Shown: piece by piece, positions 10,853-21,935 of the stretch
Layout of the letters: every line of letters starts with the position of its first letter
Position numbering within the stretch: position 1 is the stretch's first letter
Source of the DNA: Eukaryota sp. TZLM1-RC
Lineage: Eukaryota > Metamonada: BaSk clade
Length of the DNA: 64,000 nucleotides
Assembly: GCA_040285825.1 (NCBI GenBank)
Contig: JAUPSS010000012.1
Span: forward strand, 600,144 to 664,143
Reading direction: 5' to 3'
The notes under the pieces: generated by a model
Told to the model about the DNA's origin: nothing
Databases searched by the model: none
Seen by the model: only the letters and a program-made list of their open reading frames with translations
Made by a program: the position numbers and the translations under genes

Positions 10853-11489
10853 CTAGAATTCAATATCCTCCAAACAAGCGTCACTATTACTGAACCTACT
10901 CACAGCATTACGTTCATATTCTACACCAATAGCTAAAAGCGCCTTTGAAATCAATGTTGGAATAGACTTGAAAATGCAGAAAACAATTCTATTTATCCAG
11001 AAAGTGGAGTTCATTGTTTTACCAGACCTATTCAGTAACACTTTTTTGAAATTTTCAAAAAAGTGCAACCCTGAAGGTCCAATATTGCCAAAAAGAGAAA
11101 TTGCAAACGGCACAAACTGATATTTCACATGTTCCACTCTACCTAACTGTGCCAAAGGTTCTTCATATTTTTTTATCTTCTTTTTTTCGGCGTTAAAATT
11201 ACAGAAATGTCATCCATATATGCTACAATATCTATTTCTGGGAATTTTTCTTTCAATTCGCACATTAATGGATGAATTGCCAGACAAAAGAAAAAAGGAC
11301 CAAGTGGATCACCTTGTTTAACACCTGAAGACGAAAACAGGTCAAAGTTTTCATAGACCAATGTGGATGATTTTCCATAAAATGAATAGAAAAAGGCTCA
11401 ACTTCAGGAAAATGCTTTTGCAGCAAAGGTAAAATGGAAGAACGAGATACAGAATTGAAAGCATTCTTAAAATCTAAATTGAAGATGTT
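10853..11489 (-). pseudogene. RT-A, copy 2
   Basis: This is a full-length example of the module: motif A, QGDPLGP, YMDD, then the complete RLE-like tail ending KALLAIGVEYERNAVSRFSNSDACLEDIEF and a TAG at 10853. Palm and tail are each open but in two frames that meet in the A/T run around 11165-11185. It serves as the reference for the tail missing in copy 1. Confidence 0.75.
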
Positions 11490-12594
11490 CTATAAAGTTA
11501 ACCGTAATCTTTAAACGTTAATTCATTTAAAATAATTATTTAGAAAGCAACATTACCCGTAATTACACATATACGATTTACTCATTCAAGTGCTGATGCT
11601 CTATCAAAATGGCTCATAATTTGAAATTTGTGTTTCATTCTCTCCTCAGTTCATTTCAAAAACACAGGGAATGTTGGTTCAATAAATTGAGTGCTATTAA
11701 GTCTGGGTACTGAAATACAAGAAATATTTTTGATTTTGACTCAAAAATGAATTATGTTTTTATAACTACAGAAAAAAACCCAACTGAGCAAACTCCAGTC
11801 AATCTTTATAATCCTGTAAAATGGAAACTACAAAAAAATATTACTTAGTATTAATTAATAAGAAGTAATTCCACTAAACATTCATTAAGATGAATGCCAA
11901 CTCAACAAATCCAATTTATTCCTTGGATTGTGATCTCGTGTTTTATAACCATGTGTCAATTGCTGAATTTCCTCAAAAGAGTTTCGCAACAAATATTTGT
12001 AACAATAAGAAGAAAAATTGTTTCAACCTCCTTACATAATTGAATTGTTTTATTGAACTACAACACTTAATAAAATTCAAATTGACAAAAACTAATTCTC
12101 ATTTGGCACATTACAGAAGACAACGTCAACAGCAGCTTTAGAGTCCGCAACCCTATCGCATTATATATCACCCCTGTCATCAACTAAAAATATTCAATGA
12201 CAGTTCATCTTTCACCAGAGGCTCTTTAATACACCAGATTCAGGCAGTTCATGCCATATTGAACACAGTGCCTCTAACAGCATCATGTTATGAAGAACAA
12301 TCAGTTATCAATTCCGAACAATTCAGAGCATGATGCAAAAGTGAGCTGTGGTGAATTTGAATACACTTTTTAGTGATAATTGATCAATAGGAATGTTCAA
12401 ACATATTTATGCAAAAAAATAAAATAGTCTATAACATATAACAACAAATATAAGATAAGGTAACCGATGAAAACTCATTCGCAATGGTTCATGCATATGT
12501 TCTGAAACATTGTGGAAGTTGTGAAACAGCAGGGTTTTTCAAATATAAACAAAAACTAAGCTTTTTAAATAGACTCATCTACCTTAATAAACAA
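11490..12594. repeat. Spacer S1, copy 2 (with RT relic)
   Basis: Near-identical to 3104-4210, including the zinc-finger/RLE relic at about 12100-12390 in its S1 form (ACAATCAG...CCGAAC). Confidence 0.6.
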
Positions 12595-13951
12595 TCACAG
12601 GGTTTTTGGTGAAATTTTAAGGTAGGGTTTATTTTTGGAGAAAATAATAATAGCATTTGAATCACAAAATACTGTGACGGGCAATTGGTCATTTGATAGA
12701 GTTCTCACATTCATGCTGCCTACACTGTCTTTGGTCAACGCAGCTGGCATGAACATGTAAGAATCCTGCTGTGCCTTACACAGCCTATATTTGGAATCTC
12801 TTAGTTCAAGATAACAGGATTGTTGATTTATAAATTGGTCATCAATAAGAACAATGTTGAAATTCTTGGATCGGAATAAATCAGGCTTAAAATATAATTG
12901 GAGCATTGTAGTTAGTGTACAGTTTTTACTACTACTACTAGTGAAAACATCTTCCAAATTATTAAATACAGATTCACAATCAGTTTCACCGTAAAGAAAC
13001 AGAGTAGCTGCCTCTAAAGATAGATTTCGGTGGTCTTTCTCCACAACAGTTGCCAATGTAAAACAATCTGAATTATCATCATCTTCATCATGTTGCAACA
13101 ATAGTCGCGATTGAGGAATTTTGATATACTCAGCAACAGTATCATTATCCCAAACCAAATTTCGATCGTCAAAAGATAACATCTTACTTATGAAGAAAAA
13201 AAGACCATATTCTACCAACTGCTAGTTGCTCATCATCAGACAATGCTTCAAAACTGTGAGACAGCAAAAATTCTCCCATACTCGTAAACCATGAATCAAA
13301 TTGAAGGACGGAATCTGGGGATTTTTCAACTAAAGAAATAAATAACTCATGTGTGAGATACTCGCTGGTGGAAAAACGGTTAGCCAAATCATTTCTACCC
13401 GAAAAATAACAACAACAATATGTCAATAAAAATCCATGCGCTGCAAAAGTAGACCCGGAATCCTCAGCCAATGCCTGTTGATAGGAAATCAACGAGAGAT
13501 CCAAACAGTGTGCTCTCCTGGAATGCAAATTTTGAGCAAAATAACGGAATGTATCCCCTAGAATAGTGAAGAACTGAGAAATTTGACGTTCTTTAACAAA
13601 ACCTTCAGGCACATCGTAATCTCCAAATTTTTCAACAATTTTGCCACTGTTGTTAAAAATACAAATGGCTTCATCTATAAGTTTTTCAACTTCGAATCCC
13701 TCTTTTGCACAAATTTTCAAAAACGAACATTGAAGCTGACTATATAATAATTCTGAAGGAAGATTTTCGCTAGTACATCGGATTAAAAAATAGAGATCAA
13801 AAGCATCTTTTGGTTGAATTTTAATTTTACCTCTTCGATTAAGAAATAACTTGCGAATAACCTTTATAAAAACAGAATGAAACCATGCTTCGCTTCCAGA
13901 ATCCCAAAGAAGACGAAAAGCATTCATAATAGTTGATTCGCCAGAGTTGGT
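12595..13951 (-). CDS. ORF-C, copy 2a: C-terminal part, truncated by tandem duplication
   Basis: Carries the true C-terminus (PYLKISPKTL) and the KPDLF form. Open frames are 12595-13218 and 13184-13969; the second begins out of frame inside the duplicated segment (MTNCPSTNSGES). It lacks the N-terminal third, which belongs to copy 2b. The stretch with four A at about 13446 gives the continuous reading GSTFAAHGFLLTYCCC and shows that the five-A version elsewhere is a frame error. Confidence 0.55.
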
Positions 13952-15228
13952 TGACGGGCAATTGGTCATTTGATAGAGTTCTCACATTCATGCTGCCTAC
14001 ACTGTCTTTGGTCAACGCAGCTGGCATGAACATGTAAGAATCCTGCTGTGCCTTACACAGCCTATATTTGGAATCTCTTAGTTCAAGATAACAGGATTGT
14101 TGATTTATAAATTGGTCATCAATAAGAACAATGTTGAAATTCTTGGATCGGAATAACTCAGGCTTAAAATATAATTGGAGCATTGTAGTTAGTGTACAGT
14201 TTTTACTACTACTACTAGTGAAAACATCTTCCAAATTATTAAATACAGATTCACAATCAGTTTCACCGTAAAGAAACAGAGTAGCTGCCTCTAAAGATAG
14301 ATTTCGGTGGTCTTTCTCCACAACAGTTGCCAATGTAAAACAATCTGAATTATCATCATCTTCATCATGTTGCAACAATAGTCGCGATTGAGGAATTTTG
14401 ATATACTCAGCAACAGTATCATTATCCCAAACCAAATTTCGATCGTCAAAAGATAACATCTTACTTATGAAGAAAAAAGACCATATTCTACCAACTGCTA
14501 GTTGCTCATCATCAGACAATGCTTCAAAACTGTGAGACAGCAAAAATTCTCCCATACTCGTAAACCATGAATCAAATTGAAGGACGGAATCTGGGGATTT
14601 TTCAACTAAAGAAATAAATAACTCATGTGTGAGATACTCGCTGGTGGAAAAACGGTTAGCCAAATCATTTCTACCCGAAAAATAACAACAACAATATGTC
14701 AATAAAAATCCATGCGCTGCAAAAAGTAGACCCGGAATCCTCAGCCAATGCCTGTTGATAGGAAATCAACGAGAGATCCAAACAGTGTGCTCTCCTGGAA
14801 TGCAAATTTTGAGCAAAATAACGGAATGTATCCCCTAGAATAGTGAAGAACTGAGAAATTTGACGTTCTTTAACAAAACCTTCAGGCACATCGTAATCTC
14901 CAAATTTTTCAACAATTTTGCCACTGTTGTTAAAAATACAAATGGCTTCATCTATAAGTTTTTCAACTTCGAATCCCTCTTTTGCACAAATTTTCAAAAA
15001 CGAACATTGAAGCTGACTATATAATAATTCTGAAGGAAGATTTTCGCTAGTACATCGGATTAAAAAATAGAGATCAAAAGCATCTTTTGGTTGAATTTTA
15101 ATTTTACCTCTTCGATTAAGAAATAACTTTCGAATAACCTTTATAAAAACAGAATGAAACCATGCTTCGCTTCCAGAATCCCAAAGAAGACGAAAAGCAT
15201 TCATAATAGTTGATTCGCCAGAGTTGGT
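12675..15228. repeat. 1,277-bp direct tandem duplication inside ORF-C
   Basis: Positions 12675-13951 and 13952-15228 are two head-to-tail copies, starting at TGACGGGCAATTGG and ending at CCAGAGTTGGT. The novel joint at 13951/13952 carries a 3-bp TGA overlap between the two parent sequences. The two copies differ at KPDLF/KPELF and in a few homopolymers, so the duplication joins two diverged array variants, as unequal recombination would. Confidence 0.8.
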
Positions 15229-15561
15229 TGAAGAAGAACAAATTATTTCAGCAACAGTTCTATTTATACAAAATAGACCTGTACCAGCTCCAACAGCAGG
15301 GAGAATAATTCTGTTAAAACAAGGCAACTTTTCAAAATTAGAATGAAATCTTTCAGAAGTGAATAAATCAAGGGGAAATTGTTCTGATTTCCCAGTCACC
15401 GAAACAAGACAATAAAATAGAAATAGTCCTTTATCTCGATCGTTCAGTTTCTTCCACATTGAATCGAGCAAACTCTTAACTGTAGTCTCAGCTAAGGAAA
15501 AATTCTTCTTAAATAATGCAATTCCTATATATAAGAAATCTTTTTCAACATGTCGTCCTAG
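13952..15561 (-). CDS. ORF-C, copy 2b: best-preserved N-terminal and middle parts
   Basis: Open in just two long frames: 14671-15471 (continuing open to 15561) and 13839-14702. They differ only by one A in the run near 14721, so nearly the whole ORF-C can be followed here. At the duplication joint it loses its last 25 or so residues and reads into NQLWRINYY before a stop. The first in-frame ATG is at 15459 (MWKKLNDRD), but the frame is open 33 codons further, up to the seven-T run at 15562-15568 that ends ORF-N. That supports joint expression with ORF-N. Confidence 0.6.
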
Positions 15562-16948
15562 TTTTTTTGTTTAATTGATCACAACGTTTGTTCAAAGTAG
15601 AAATAAAATTGTCTCTATAAAGATTCATTTCATACGTGTATTTTTTGTATCGAAACATCCTTTCTTTCAAGGCCGGTAACTTGTTTCCAATGTACACCAA
15701 ATGAAAAAACTGAAAGTGTCTCTGGCTAAGTGTATTCATGAGTTTGTGTACATTGTTCAACGGCAAATCCTTACAAAATAAAACTACACTGTTAATATAG
15801 ATAAGACTTTCATATACTTTGTCCGGGGTATCAGACACAAATTTCTCCAATTGATAACAAACCACATTGTTTAATTTCGATAATGCAAAATAAATAGCAG
15901 TTGTTAGTCCAATACACGGTGATTTCCGTTGGACGCAAGTAACATATTTTCCTTTTGGTGATAAGTCGCTAAATTCTTGGCAAATGTCTTTCATTCCAGA
16001 ATGTACTGGAACTGAATGATCACATTCATAAGAAAAAAGGCTTGGATGTACCCTACCTCCTTGAAAAAAATTTTCTAGAGCTTGAAGTGCATCTTCGTCG
16101 CTGGCGAAAGGTTGAAAATTAATGACAGAGAAATGTTGATTAGGCCCATTGAGAGCCGCATGTTTAAAAGGGAAGCGGTAATCGACAATGGGATCGTAAG
16201 TATTTAACAAATTGAAAATTAGGTTTGATAATTGACAAAATGAAATTTTGATTAAATTACGCATATTAAAGTTTGCATCCATCTTATAAACATAACAAGG
16301 TTTACCATTAATAGGAGAAACTTGACTAGGAGCACAATTGATATCTTCCCTGGCTGAAACATGTAGTGCAGCTTTAATATTTGATAACTGAACAAGTTGT
16401 GCTTCATAAGTACTAAATAACGACTCAGATGCCGTATCAAAATACGTTACAAACGGATATGCAAACAAATTGTAAACAAAATGAGAATACTGTTGCAATA
16501 TTGATGTGAATTCCTCCGAATTGAACAAAACAGCACACCCACGGGTCTCCGAAACTGATTTGGGCAAAACTGAAGGAAAATTTTTCAGAAAATGGGCTTT
16601 TTGACTTTTATCAAGGTCTCGAAAATGAACGGGCCTATTTTCAATGCGACTGAAGTAAGTTTGTATAAGGTTTTTGTAGAGCATAGGAATTGTATTCTTG
16701 ATCATTAAGCGCTTGTCACTAACGAAGAACTCTATCATCCAAATAGATCTTTTCGAGGCTATATCAAAGAGATAATGAACACGAAAATCTGGTACGAAAT
16801 TTAAATAGTAGGACATGGCACTGATGAGATTAATTTTATAAGGGTAAGGCTTCACATCAAGGAGACTAGGGAGGTCAGCTAACTTGGTTTTCAAAGGCTC
16901 TATCTCAACAGTTTCTTCACTGTGCAAGATAATGTAAACAGCCTTCAC
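15545..16948 (-). CDS. ORF-N, copy 2 (type A): only uninterrupted copy, 467 codons
   Basis: The frame is open from KAVYIILHSEE to the TGA at 15545-15547. The first codon of this stretch is GTG; the frame stays open upstream for about 18 more codons (QFVTKGQWTEKNYFPIV) to a TGA, and no ATG is seen, so the real N-terminus lies elsewhere or is missing. Type A marks: LVQLSN, MDANF; but HFQFF as in type B. No known domain. Possible landmarks: CAPSQVSPINGKPCYVYKMD, HAALNGPNQHF, QALENFFQGG, CDHSVPVHSG. The protein ends NKKTRTTC; the +1 frame at the same seven-A run leads directly into ORF-C. Confidence 0.65.
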   Translation of the reverse strand: MKAVYIILHSEETVEIEPLKTKLADLPSLLDVKPYPYKINLISAMSYYLNFVPDFRVHYLFDIASKRSIWMIEFFVSDKRLMIKNTIPMLYKNLIQTYFSRIENRPVHFRDLDKSQKAHFLKNFPSVLPKSVSETRGCAVLFNSEEFTSILQQYSHFVYNLFAYPFVTYFDTASESLFSTYEAQLVQLSNIKAALHVSAREDINCAPSQVSPINGKPCYVYKMDANFNMRNLIKISFCQLSNLIFNLLNTYDPIVDYRFPFKHAALNGPNQHFSVINFQPFASDEDALQALENFFQGGRVHPSLFSYECDHSVPVHSGMKDICQEFSDLSPKGKYVTCVQRKSPCIGLTTAIYFALSKLNNVVCYQLEKFVSDTPDKVYESLIYINSVVLFCKDLPLNNVHKLMNTLSQRHFQFFHLVYIGNKLPALKERMFRYKKYTYEMNLYRDNFISTLNKRCDQLNKKTRTTC

Positions 16949-17579
16949 AATCGGAAAATAATTCTTCTCAGTCCATTGACCCTTTGTAACAAATTGTCAG
17001 TACTGAAGTATTAGGTATGTTAATCATAAAACTAATCATAGAATTGATAAAACTCAAATATTCACTCAGACGTTTTTTTCTCACAAAATCTTCTAATAAT
17101 TGTGAAGTTGCTGTATTCACATGGTAGTTGTCCTTATCACAATGTTTGGAAACAAAAACCAGACTTGTCTTGCACCATAATAACAGTGCTTCACATTTTT
17201 CATTTCGAAAAAGTAATTATTTAAATGATTAGTTATAAAAAAATCATATATAAATATATTAATAAGACTATATTAAGACTAGTTAAATCACATAAAAGGT
17301 TGTTGTCAACAAACATCCAAAAATCCAAAAACATGTAGACTATACAGAAACACGTAATCAGGTCTTTCTTGACCATAATCATCTTACAACAGTTAAAAAC
17401 AGAATGATTGATGATTAATTAGTCGTTTATGTGTTTATCAATAGAAACTCAAAATAAAGAGAATTACTCTCAATATTTGGTGGAGACTCTCAAATTGAAA
17501 ATAATAATAATGATGAATGGAACCCTACAATAGCATTTGAATAACAAACAACAACTACATCATCAAAGCCAACATTAGT
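16949..17579. repeat. Spacer S2', copy 1
   Basis: Replaces S2 upstream of type-A ORF-N copies. It begins with a short extension of the ORF-N frame, then AT-rich sequence with no gene seen. Contains a run of tandem ATA-rich steps near 17235-17285. Recurs at 31743, 45613 and, truncated, at 55720. Confidence 0.55.
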
Positions 17580-18504
17580 TGTAACAAGGGTCTTAATGTT
17601 TCATCACTAACTTCATCATCTAGATCATCTGAACCTTAAGTTTTGGCATTGGTAAATTTCAAGTTTAAATTGTGTTCAATCAACCAACTTAAGGTTAATG
17701 GTAAATTATATCATTTACATGTAAAAACATGATAATTAACTAAAACCCAAACCAGCGAAAATCATCCTTCATGAGAAATTTTAGTTAGTTTAATAATAAA
17801 TAAATAATAAATAAGAATAAAGATTTCCACTCAAAACCATGTTCTAGGTTCAAATACCACCACCTCCAACAAAATAACAGTAGAAATCCCAATGTTTGTG
17901 GGTTCAACTCCCAGTTGTCGGAAATCATATGGGGTAATCATAAGGGAATAGAGGGTGCAAATGTGATGAAAATCAGCAAGCTAAGGTCAATGAAATGTAT
18001 AATGAAGTTTGCTGGACAATACAGGTGTGGAATGGAAACTGAATGTCCCAGGTATGAATTTGAAGTAAAGTAGAATACAGTGTGGAGAACGATGGTGGTG
18101 AATATCAAGTATCTTTCTTGTTGAAATAAGCACGAGCACATCAAGAGAATGATCAAGAAAAAGAGTGATTATACCAGAGACACATTATATGGATGATACG
18201 AAAGTAGAGGGAATGAACTGAAAGAACTACACCAAGAATGAAGTGAGTTGGGTTTCAAAGAATATCTTGAAAGGATATCTGTAATGTTTACAGTTTCTGA
18301 AGGGTGTAAAAATATCCGATCGATCGGCTTGGACAGAAGATTCAAAACCTAATATCCGAGGGTCGTCTAGGTTATTTAGATTGTGCTACGTCAATAACAG
18401 GATTCTTGAACTTTATAGACAGAATAATCAAGGCTGACTATGTAAGTCTAAAAATAATATGAAGTTATTGCTTCTTTGTTATTTAATATTTATTGAATTT
18501 TCAC
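17580..18504. repeat. Spacer S3, copy 2
   Basis: Same as 1228-2159, here entered from S2' at ACATTAGTTGTAACAAGGG. One A fewer than copy 1 near 18070 closes the plus-strand frame, which argues against coding. No gene is seen. Confidence 0.6.
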
Positions 18505-19179
18505 ACTTAATTAAATTAACTCATAACTAATGGGACGACTATCATTGAACCAAGATTTCCTCTACAAAAATCTTGATCTGCTTGCTGTCTAGCTAAAGCT
18601 TCTCTTATTCGATTGAAAAACCGAGGTAATCTATTAATAATGGCAAATTGAATCCGTGAACGCCATAAGCCAATATCAAAACTTTTCATTGTTTTTACTT
18701 GAACATTTTTTTGGAAATCATTCAAAAAAGTTTCTGCTTCATTTGATAATCTTCCATTAATCGAAAATGGGAAAGCAATAAAAACCAGCTGTGTATTTCT
18801 ATCAACATTAGCCTCCTCAGTATCTGTATCATATTTTCTATGTCTTTCTTTTGCTTTAAAATCAAGAACACTTACAGGACCAAGTTTTCCTCTGTGAACA
18901 ACAGTATCATTTGCATCATTACATGAGACAAAGTCAAAAGTAGCTTCAGAATTATCAATCCAATCACAGTATACAGCAACTTTATCACCAGAACCAAAAT
19001 AATTCTGAGAACGTGTTTGCTTTAGCAGAGGCTCTTTGTTACACGATATGCTTACAGTTTGTGCTATATTGAAAAGAGTGTCTCTAACAGGATCATGTAA
19101 TGAAGAACGATAAGTTATCAATTTAGAACAATTCAGAGCATGATGCAAAGTGAGCTGTGGTGAATTTGAATACACTTTT
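18505..19179 (-). pseudogene. RT-B zinc finger and RLE, minus copy 2
   Basis: A 219-codon frame (18516-19175) covers the remains of the zinc finger, RD box, both RLE aspartates (GDKVAVYCD, TFDFVSCND), KERHRKY and LWRSRIQFAIINRLPRF. The first two zinc cysteines seen in the plus copies are gone: KCICSNS has become KVYSNS through a 3-bp loss and substitutions. One extra A near 18564 disturbs the last codons. It lies in inverse orientation to the RT-B copy at 24768. Confidence 0.7.
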
Positions 19180-19402
19180 TAGTGATAATTGATCAATAGG
19201 AATGTTCAAACATATTTATGCAAAAAATAAAATAGTCTATAACATATAACAACAAATATAAGATAAGGTAACCGATGAAAACTCATTCGCAATGGTTCAT
19301 GCATATGTTCTGAAACATTGTGGAAGTTGTGAAACAGCAGGGTTTTTCAAATATAAACAAAAACTAAGCTTTTTAAATAGACTCATCTACCTTAATAAAC
19401 AA
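19180..19402. repeat. S1 tail between RT-B and ORF-C
   Basis: Same AT-rich sequence as the last 220 bp of S1. On the minus strand a few RT-B residues (NIPIDQL) can still be read near its left end. No gene. Confidence 0.5.
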
Positions 19403-19485
19403 TCACAGGGTTTTTGGTGAAATTTTAAGGTAGGGTTTATTTTTGGAGAAAATAATAATAGCATTTGAATCACAAAATACTGTGA
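19403..19485 (-). CDS. ORF-C copy 3, C-terminal end split off by LTR element
   Basis: Encodes the last ORF-C residues (VFCDSNAIIIFSKNKPYLKISPKTL is split at its start) and the normal stop. The 832-bp element between this and 20318 separates it from the rest. Confidence 0.65.
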
Positions 19486-19625
19486 TGTTGTTGTCGAACT
19501 TAAATTGAATTAGTAGGTTTCATTGTATTTTTGACTGATGACGTGATACTCGTTTATGAATCAGTTTTATTAATAAACTCAGATTTCTCTCTCTCCTTCG
19601 TGTGTTCATCTGCCTAACGGCATCA
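19486..19625. repeat. Left LTR of the TRIM-like element
   Basis: 140 bp, TG...CA ends, pairs with 20178-20317 without a visible difference, which points to a recent insertion. Confidence 0.85.
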
Positions 19626-20177
19626 ATAATTATTGGCCCTTCTTATTTCAGATGACTGTTCCCTCTGTTAACCTGACGTCTCTTTCTTCCATGAAAGTTG
19701 AAAGTGTTCTTCTGTTCCTATAGGAGTGAAAGATTTATTCTTCGGTGACTCCTAAGAAAGAGCTTGTTCCAGCAAGACTCTTGGTCGATTCTTTTCTGTT
19801 AGAGTCCCTATCTCTCCAGAAATCCGACGGCTGATCCAGTGACGATGTTCTTCTCAGACATCTACAATCTGTCGTATCGTTCGCCATGTACGAAGATTTT
19901 TAGTCTGGCTATGTCAGAACTGATGCTTTATGTCCGTATTGGTGACGTCCGAGAACGTATGTCCTGTTACCTGCGACGTTTTTTTCCAGGTAAAGAGTAG
20001 GGCTTCCGGACTGAAGTTGCCAGACATAGCTTTTTCTGAACCGATTTGCCAGAGGACTTCTTTTCGTAGGTATCCAACGTTCTCATACCATCGATGCACC
20101 GGAGAATTTAACAAACCCCATATCTCCCCTCTATTGAGCCAGTACTGTATTTGTCCTCAGAAAATGAGAAAAAGTAG

Positions 20178-20317
20178 TGTTGTTGTCGAACTTAAATTGA
20201 ATTAGTAGGTTTCATTGTATTTTTGACTGATGACGTGATACTCGTTTATGAATCAGTTTTATTAATAAACTCAGATTTCTCTCTCTCCTTCGTGTGTTCA
20301 TCTGCCTAACGGCATCA
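20178..20317. repeat. Right LTR of the TRIM-like element
   Basis: 140 bp, same sequence as the left LTR. On the minus strand ORF-C reads into it and stops at 20212 after some 35 foreign codons. Confidence 0.85.
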
Positions 20318-21935
20318 GTGACGGGCAATTGGTCATTTGATAGAGTTCTCACATTCATGCTGCCTACACTGTCTTTGGTCAACGCAGCTGGCATGAACAT
20401 GTAAGAATCCTGCTGTGCCTTACACAGCCTATATTTGGAATCTCTTAGTTCAAGATAACAGGATTGTTGATTTATAAATTGGTCATCAATAAGAACAATG
20501 TTGAAATTCTTGGATCGGAATAACTCAGGCTTAAAATATAATTGGAGCATTGTAGTTAGTGTACAGTTTTTACTACTACTACTAGTGAAAACATCTTCCA
20601 AATTATTAAATACAGATTCACAATCAGTTTCACCGTAAAGAAACAGAGTAGCTGCCTCTAAAGATAGATTTCGGTGGTCTTTCTCCACAACAGTTGCCAA
20701 TGTAAAACAATCTGAATTATCATCATCTTCATCATGTTGCAACAATAGTCGCGATTGAGGAATTTTTGATATACTCAGCAACAGTATCATTATCCCAAAC
20801 CAAATTTCGATCGTCAAAAAGATAACATCTTACTTATGAAGAAAAAAAGACCATATTCTACCAACTGCTAGTTGCTCATCATCAGACAATGCTTCAAAAA
20901 CTGTGAGACAGCAAAAATTCTCCCATACTCGTAAAACCATGAATCAAATTGAAGGACGGAATCTGGGGATTTTTCAACTAAAGAAATAAATAACTCATGT
21001 GTGAGATACTCGCTGGTGGAAAAACGGTTAGCCAAATCATTTCTACCCGAAAAATAACAACAACAATATGTCAATAAAAATCCATGCGCTGCAAAAAGTA
21101 GACCCGGAATCCTCAGCCAATGCCTGTTGATAGGAAATCAACGAGAGATCCAAACAGTGTGCTCTCCTGGAATGCAAATTTTGAGCAAAATAACGGAATG
21201 TATCCCCTAGAATAGTGAAGAACTGAGAAATTTGACGTTCTTTAACAAAACCTTCAGGCACATCGTAATCTCCAAATTTTTCAACAATTTTGCCACTGTT
21301 GTTAAAAAAATACAAATGGCTTCATCTATAAGTTTTTCAACTTCGAATCCCTCTTTTGCACAAATTTTCAAAAACGAACATTGAAGCTGACTATATAATA
21401 ATTCTGAAGGAAGATTTTCGCTAGTACATCGGATTAAAAAATAGAGATCAAAAGCATCTTTTGGTTGAATTTTTAATTTTACCTCTTCGATTAAGAAATA
21501 ACTTTCGAATAACCTTTATAAAAACAGAATGAAACCATGCTTCGCTTCCAGAATCCCAAAGAAGACGAAAAGCATTCATAATAGTTGATTCGCCAGAGTT
21601 GGTTGAAGAAGAACAAATTATTTCAGCAACAGTTCTATTTATACAAAATAGACCTGTACCAGCTCCAACAGCAGGGAGAATAATTCTGTTAAAACAAGGC
21701 AACTTTTCAAAATTAGAATGAAATCTTTCAGAAGTGAATAAATCAAGGGAAATTGTTCTGATTTCCCAGTCACCGAAAACAAGACAATAAAATAGAAATA
21801 GTCCTTTATCTCGATCGTTCAGTTTCTTCCACATTGAATCGAGCAAACTCTTAACTGTAGTCTCAGCTAAGGAAAAATTCTTCTTAAATAATGCAATTCC
21901 TATATATAAGAAATCTTTTCAACATGTCGTCCTAG
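20318..21935 (-). CDS. ORF-C, copy 3 (interrupted near its 3' end)
   Basis: KPELF form. Open pieces: 20212-20817 (with LTR-encoded tail), 20868-21074, 21043-21315 and 21448-21846; breaks fall in A/T runs. The T run at the ORF-N/ORF-C boundary has five T here (21936-21940) against seven in all other copies. With the LTR element in place the last 25 residues are replaced. Confidence 0.5.

Larger units (their letters stand above)
19486..20317. mobile_element. 832-bp LTR-flanked mini-element (TRIM-like) inserted in ORF-C
   Basis: Two 140-bp direct terminal repeats, identical by eye, begin TGTTG and end CATCA (the usual TG...CA). They enclose a 552-bp interior. The target repeat is GTGA on both sides (19482-19485 and 20318-20321), and paralogous copies at about 4290, 12675, 28731, 34281, 42561, 52676 and 62955 show the empty site with a single GTGA. 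A purine-rich stretch (GAGAAAAAGTAG) lies directly before the right LTR and could be a polypurine tract; TTGGCCC lies 7 bp past the left LTR as a possible primer-binding region. AATAAA is within the LTR. The interior lacks RT or integrase; a 91-codon plus frame (19930-20205) runs into the right LTR and is unrecognised. Size and structure fit a non-autonomous TRIM. Confidence 0.85.

Noticed and set aside
2558-11489. A complete autonomous non-LTR retrotransposon formed by RT-A plus RT-B
   Set aside because: The modules lie in separate places, often on opposite strands, with stops and a missing palm or thumb; no copy is contiguous.
2558-18504. An integrated DNA virus (herpesvirus-like) as the identity of the ORF-N/ORF-C block
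   Set aside because: Only size and lack of other matches point that way; no polymerase, terminase, protease or other hallmark gene is visible in the window.
19930-20205. 91-codon frame inside the LTR element as a gag-like gene
   Set aside because: No gag motif, it runs into the LTR, and its upstream part is full of stops.
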